Below are positions 8,091-10,611 of a DNA stretch of 10,611 nucleotides, piece by piece; position 1 is the stretch's first letter, and each line of letters begins with the position of its first letter. The DNA lies in contig CAMPKM010000067.1 in NCBI GenBank assembly GCA_946887155.1, positions 1 through 10,611 on the forward strand, read 5' to 3'. Under the pieces are notes generated by a model. The model was not told where the DNA came from. It saw only the letters and a program-made list of their open reading frames with translations, and did no database searches. Position numbers and translations under genes: made by a program. The DNA comes from an uncultured Gemmatimonadota bacterium (lineage in GTDB: Bacteria; Gemmatimonadota; Gemmatimonadetes; Gemmatimonadales; Gemmatimonadaceae).

Positions 8091-9011
8091 TCAGCCCTCC
8101 ACCAGGTAGCCGAACACGCTCTCGAGCGAATCGTCGAGCGGTTCGACGCGCAAGAGACGGATCTGCGCGGACTGGGCCAATCGGGGAAGCTCGACCTGCA
8201 GGTCGAGTACGTTCCGGCTGAGCACGACCAGGGCGCCATCGGGATCGACGTGTACGGCGTCGACAGACCCGAGGCCAACAATGCCGGACGCCAGCCGGCG
8301 TGGGTCATCACACATCACTCGCACGTGGTACGGACGCTGGTTGAGGGCGGCGCGGATAGCCCGGAACCCGCCTGACGCGGCGAGCTTGCCGTTGACGATG
8401 AGCAACACGGTTTCCGCCAGTTGCTCGACTTCTTCCAGGATGTGCGAGGACAGCACGATCGTGCGCCCCTGTGCCGCCAGGGTTCGCAACAGGGTCTGGA
8501 ACTGCACGCGCTGGCGCGGGTCGGCGCCGTTCAGCGGCTCGTCGAGGATCAGCAAGTCGGGATCGTGGACCAGCGTGGCGGCCAGTCGCATCCGCTGGCG
8601 CATGCCGCGCGAATACGTGTCCATCGGGCGATGCTGCGCATCGGCCAGGTCAACCAGTCCGATCGCCTTGTCGACGGCTGTTTCAAGGTTCTGCACGTTC
8701 CGCAGTCGCCCCATCATGCGCACGAACTCGCGGCCCTTCATGAATCCGTACACCGTCTCGTGCTCCGACATCACGCCGATCCGGCGGTAGAGCGGGGGAT
8801 TGTCGCGCACCGGCTCCCCGAACACGGTGATGGTCCCGTTCGAGGTCTCGGCGAGTCCGGTCATCATGCGCAGCAGCGTCGTCTTGCCGGCGCCGTTAGG
8901 CCCCAGCAACCCGGTGATGCCGGGATGGATGTCGAACGTCACGTCGCTCACGGCGACCACGCTGCCGAACCAGCGCGACACGCCGTCGACACGAATTACC
9001 GGCACCGTCAT
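8091..9011 (-). CDS. ABC transporter ATP-binding protein (second of the operon)
   Basis: Cytosolic ATPase subunit of an ABC-2 exporter, 306 residues, complete. Walker A is GPNGAGKTT at 37-45. The signature is YSRGMRQR at 133-140, a variant of LSGGQ common in export-type ATPases. Walker B is LLILDEP at 153-159, the D-loop is NGAD at 161-164 (Ala where Leu is usual), and the switch histidine is H190 in LSSHILEEVE. The Q-loop position carries Glu (E83 in VMSEHE) instead of Gln. About 100 C-terminal residues form an accessory domain ending in LESVFGYLVEG. The ATG at 9009-9011 is preferred over the in-frame GTG at 9036-9038. It has GGAGG 8 bases upstream and makes an ATGA overlap with the preceding permease, whereas the longer form adds ten residues outside the domain. 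The partner is probably the permease at 7372-8085. The substrate is not recognisable. Confidence 0.94.
   Translation of the reverse strand: MTVPVIRVDGVSRWFGSVVAVSDVTFDIHPGITGLLGPNGAGKTTLLRMMTGLAETSNGTITVFGEPVRDNPPLYRRIGVMSEHETVYGFMKGREFVRMMGRLRNVQNLETAVDKAIGLVDLADAQHRPMDTYSRGMRQRMRLAATLVHDPDLLILDEPLNGADPRQRVQFQTLLRTLAAQGRTIVLSSHILEEVEQLAETVLLIVNGKLAASGGFRAIRAALNQRPYHVRVMCDDPRRLASGIVGLGSVDAVHVDPDGALVVLSRNVLDLQVELPRLAQSAQIRLLRVEPLDDSLESVFGYLVEG
8095..8100 (-). promoter_or_regulatory. Shine-Dalgarno for the 3'-most permease
   Basis: GGAGGG read on the - strand, 9 bases before the permease ATG at 8085. It lies within the last codons of the upstream ATPase gene, whose TGA falls between this site and the ATG, so termination and re-initiation are close enough to be coupled. 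Confidence 0.75.
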
Positions 9012-9943
9012 GGTGTGAGCCTCCGGTAGCGCCACCACAACATGCCGGTCGACAGGAACGTCCAGAGGAAATACCAGGACACCAGCGCGGTCGACCCGAA
9101 CGCCCGCGCTGGGGCGGTTTCGGTGATCTCACCAGGTTCGCCGAAGATCACGTCGTTCACGTGCAAGGGAATGTTCAGGAGGCTGAACATCGAGATCCAC
9201 TGGCCGACGATACCCTCGATCTCTTCCGCCAGGCCTATCGTGAACGGAGTGGAGATCAGGAACAGCCCCACCAGGAAGACCGAGGCGTAGGCGCGGCGCG
9301 TGGTGAATGACGCCGTCAACATGGCCAGGCTGGTCGCGTACGCCGCCATGGCGATGCCGGCAAGGAGAAACTTCGGGACATCGACCCAGTGGTTCTGCAG
9401 ATACGCGAGCGGCACGCTGTCGCCCATCGCCAGGCCGAGGAACAGGATGACTTGCGGGAGCCAGGTGGCGAAGAGCGTCACCACCATGAATGCCGCCCAG
9501 CGCGACCAGAGATAGTCGGAACCGGTGACGGGCCGCACGAGGTACAGGTTGATGGTCCCTTCGCGCCGATCCCGGCACAGCAGTTCCGGTGCGACGATAG
9601 CGGCGAACACAAAGAGGATACTCGCGACGATCCCGTAGTAGTCACCGTGCGAGGGAAGCTGCTGCGCGGCTCCAGGTCCGGCGATCCGTTCGGCGGCCCC
9701 GGCGACCATCGCCATGATCAGGCCGATAAAGGCGAGGATGCCGATGAACAACCAGGGTAGAATCTTTGCCCTCGGCCCACGACCAAGACCAAGCGCGATG
9801 CGTATTCCATCCTTGAAGATCGCGGTGCGCGATCGGCCGCGACCTTCCCGGGTGCCGGTATAGTTGCGGTAGCCGATGTCGAATACCGTTCCGGTACTGC
9901 CGCCACTATTGGTGGCTGCCTGACGAGCGACCTCGGTAGTCAT
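9008..9943 (-). CDS. ABC-2 family transporter permease (first visible in the operon)
   Basis: Membrane subunit of an ABC exporter, 311 residues. A roughly 60-residue cytosolic N-terminus carries a conserved-looking basic block: YRNYTGTREGRGRSR at 25-39, then GLGRGPRAKILPW at 52-64. Similar blocks occur in a distinct group of ABC-2 permeases that follow their own ATPase gene. Six hydrophobic segments follow, at about 62-82, 103-121, 150-172, 191-213, 217-238 and 285-304. Between the second and third lies APELLCRDRREGTINLYLVRPVTGSDYL (118-144), the typical ABC-2 ATPase-coupling region. Its ATG overlaps the TGA of the upstream ATPase (ATGA), and its own TGA overlaps the ATG of the next ATPase. 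No strong Shine-Dalgarno precedes it, so it is probably translated by coupling. The substrate is unknown. Confidence 0.89.
   Translation of the reverse strand: MTTEVARQAATNSGGSTGTVFDIGYRNYTGTREGRGRSRTAIFKDGIRIALGLGRGPRAKILPWLFIGILAFIGLIMAMVAGAAERIAGPGAAQQLPSHGDYYGIVASILFVFAAIVAPELLCRDRREGTINLYLVRPVTGSDYLWSRWAAFMVVTLFATWLPQVILFLGLAMGDSVPLAYLQNHWVDVPKFLLAGIAMAAYATSLAMLTASFTTRRAYASVFLVGLFLISTPFTIGLAEEIEGIVGQWISMFSLLNIPLHVNDVIFGEPGEITETAPARAFGSTALVSWYFLWTFLSTGMLWWRYRRLTP
9020..9024 (-). promoter_or_regulatory. Shine-Dalgarno deciding the second ATPase start
   Basis: GGAGG on the - strand, 8 bases before the ATG at 9009-9011. It lies inside the end of the upstream permease gene and supports the shorter ATPase start over the GTG at 9036-9038, which lies upstream of it. 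Confidence 0.75.
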
Positions 9944-10611
9944 GTGCGTTCGAAGAGCTCGGTCAGGGCGCGCCGTCGCGGCGCCATGCGCCGCAACGGC
10001 GCCTGCGATTCCACCAGCGCATCGCGAATGTGGTCGTACACGCTCTCGTCAGGCCCCTCGATCGTGAGTCCGCTGCCCTCGGTCGAGACGCCGACGCCGC
10101 GACGCTGCAACGCGCTGACGAGGGCGTCCCGGTTGGTGTCCACCTCGAGGTGTACCGTCTCTGTTTCACGGGTGAACTGGCCCACCTCGCCGGACTCCAC
10201 GAGTCGTCCACCCTGGAGCACGATGATCCGGTCGCAGGTCCGCTCGACGTCGGCCATCAGGTGAGACGAAAACAGCACGCTGATGCCGAACTCGCGGTGG
10301 GTCTTGCGCACCAGCGTCAGCATCTCCTCTCGCCCGAGGGGATCGAGTCCCGCCGTCGGCTCGTCGAGGAATACGAACGCTGGATCGTGTACCAGTGCCT
10401 GCCCGAGCTTCACCCGCTGCTTCATTCCCGTCGAATAGCCGCCGATGGCGCGATATCGCTCCTCGAACAGGCCTGTGTGGCGTAGCGTATCGGCTGCCCG
10501 TGTGCGGGCAATCGTCGGCGGAAGTCCGCTCACCTCGGCCATGTGCGTCAGGAATTCGGCGGCGCTCACCTGGCTGGGCAGGCAATCGTGTTCCGGCATG
10601 TAACCCAGTCG
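9940..10611 (-). CDS. ABC transporter ATP-binding protein, 5' partial (first visible in the operon)
   Basis: C-terminal part of an ABC ATPase; 223 residues are visible and the frame runs open to the right edge (RLGYMPEHD…). The ATG at 10597-10599 lies in the middle of the Q-loop motif, so it is not the true start. Roughly 80 N-terminal residues, including Walker A, should lie beyond the window. In visible numbering the signature YSTGMKQR is at 59-66, Walker B VFLDEP at 80-85 followed by a normal AGLDP D-loop, and the switch histidine is H117 in FSSHLMADVE. The Q-loop position is Glu (YMPEHD), as in the other ATPase here and in GldA/NatA-like exporters. An accessory C-terminal domain of about 90 residues ends in RALTELFERT. 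It overlaps the next permease by ATGA and is probably its partner. Confidence 0.93.
   Translation of the reverse strand, partial: RLGYMPEHDCLPSQVSAAEFLTHMAEVSGLPPTIARTRAADTLRHTGLFEERYRAIGGYSTGMKQRVKLGQALVHDPAFVFLDEPTAGLDPLGREEMLTLVRKTHREFGISVLFSSHLMADVERTCDRIIVLQGGRLVESGEVGQFTRETETVHLEVDTNRDALVSALQRRGVGVSTEGSGLTIEGPDESVYDHIRDALVESQAPLRRMAPRRRALTELFERT

Larger units (their letters stand above)
1497..8901. repeat. Dispersed octamer CGTTAGGC, eight copies
   Basis: Exact copies read on the + strand at 1497-1504, 3258-3265, 4977-4984, 6219-6226, 6962-6969 and 8894-8901, and on the - strand (GCCTAACG) at 4587-4594 and 5917-5924. All lie inside genes. The five sense copies in + strand genes are all read xCG-TTA-GGC (x-Leu-Gly). 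The other three fall in other frames, as GCC-TAA-CG shifted to Leu-Thr, Pro-Asn-Val and the Walker A Pro-Asn-Gly. Function unknown; see findings. Confidence 0.55.

Noticed and set aside
8421..9029. Open frame of 202 codons on the + strand opposite the second ATPase
   Set aside because: It is a His/Arg-rich shadow of a well-supported ABC ATPase gene with complete Walker A, signature and Walker B motifs.
9012..9038. GTG at 9036-9038 as start of the second ATPase
   Set aside because: The ATG at 9009-9011 has GGAGG at proper spacing and an ATGA overlap; the extra ten residues fall outside the ABC domain.
10597..10599. ATG at 10597-10599 as the true start of the rightmost ATPase
   Set aside because: The frame stays open to the window edge and the ATG lies inside the Q-loop motif LGYMPEHD, so the gene is simply cut by the window.

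Overview
The window is a compact, GC-rich (roughly two-thirds G+C by eye), almost fully coding piece of a diderm bacterial chromosome. An Omp85 barrel protein and a TamB-type protein show that the cell has an outer membrane. Gene style and composition would suit Gemmatimonadota or a similar high-GC diderm phylum, but that placement is a weak inference. I found no RNA genes, CRISPR arrays, insertion sequences, prophage genes or attachment sites, and no intergenic gap longer than 5 bases.

Left part, + strand (2-7368): three tightly packed genes. The first, cut by the left edge, is an Omp85/BamA-superfamily outer-membrane protein with POTRA repeats, a VRGF motif and a C-terminal phenylalanine. 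Three bases after its stop comes a 1528-residue TamB/DUF490 protein with an inner-membrane anchor and a conserved C-terminal domain. Its end overlaps the start of a YihY/BrkB-family inner-membrane protein. The first two genes form a TAM-like envelope-spanning system for outer-membrane protein insertion and/or lipid transport; the linked YihY family protein suggests a shared envelope role.

Right part, - strand (10611-7372): four genes read leftwards, in the order ATPase, permease, ATPase, permease, all of the ABC-2 exporter type. The first ATPase is cut by the right edge and lacks its Walker A region. Two junctions are 4-base ATGA overlaps and the third is a 5-base gap, so this is one operon with coupled translation. 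The substrate cannot be read from the sequence. The two clusters converge with only 3 bases between stop codons, next to a perfect 13-bp hairpin lying inside the last permease codons.

The promoters of both operons must lie outside the window. I see no clearly new gene system. The strongest unexplained signal is an octamer, CGTTAGGC, present eight times and containing every in-frame TTA leucine codon I could find. Other leads are the hairpin at the convergent junction, a cysteine pair in the Omp85 protein spaced like that of E. coli BamA loop 6, and an Arg/Ala-rich probably helical insert in TamB.
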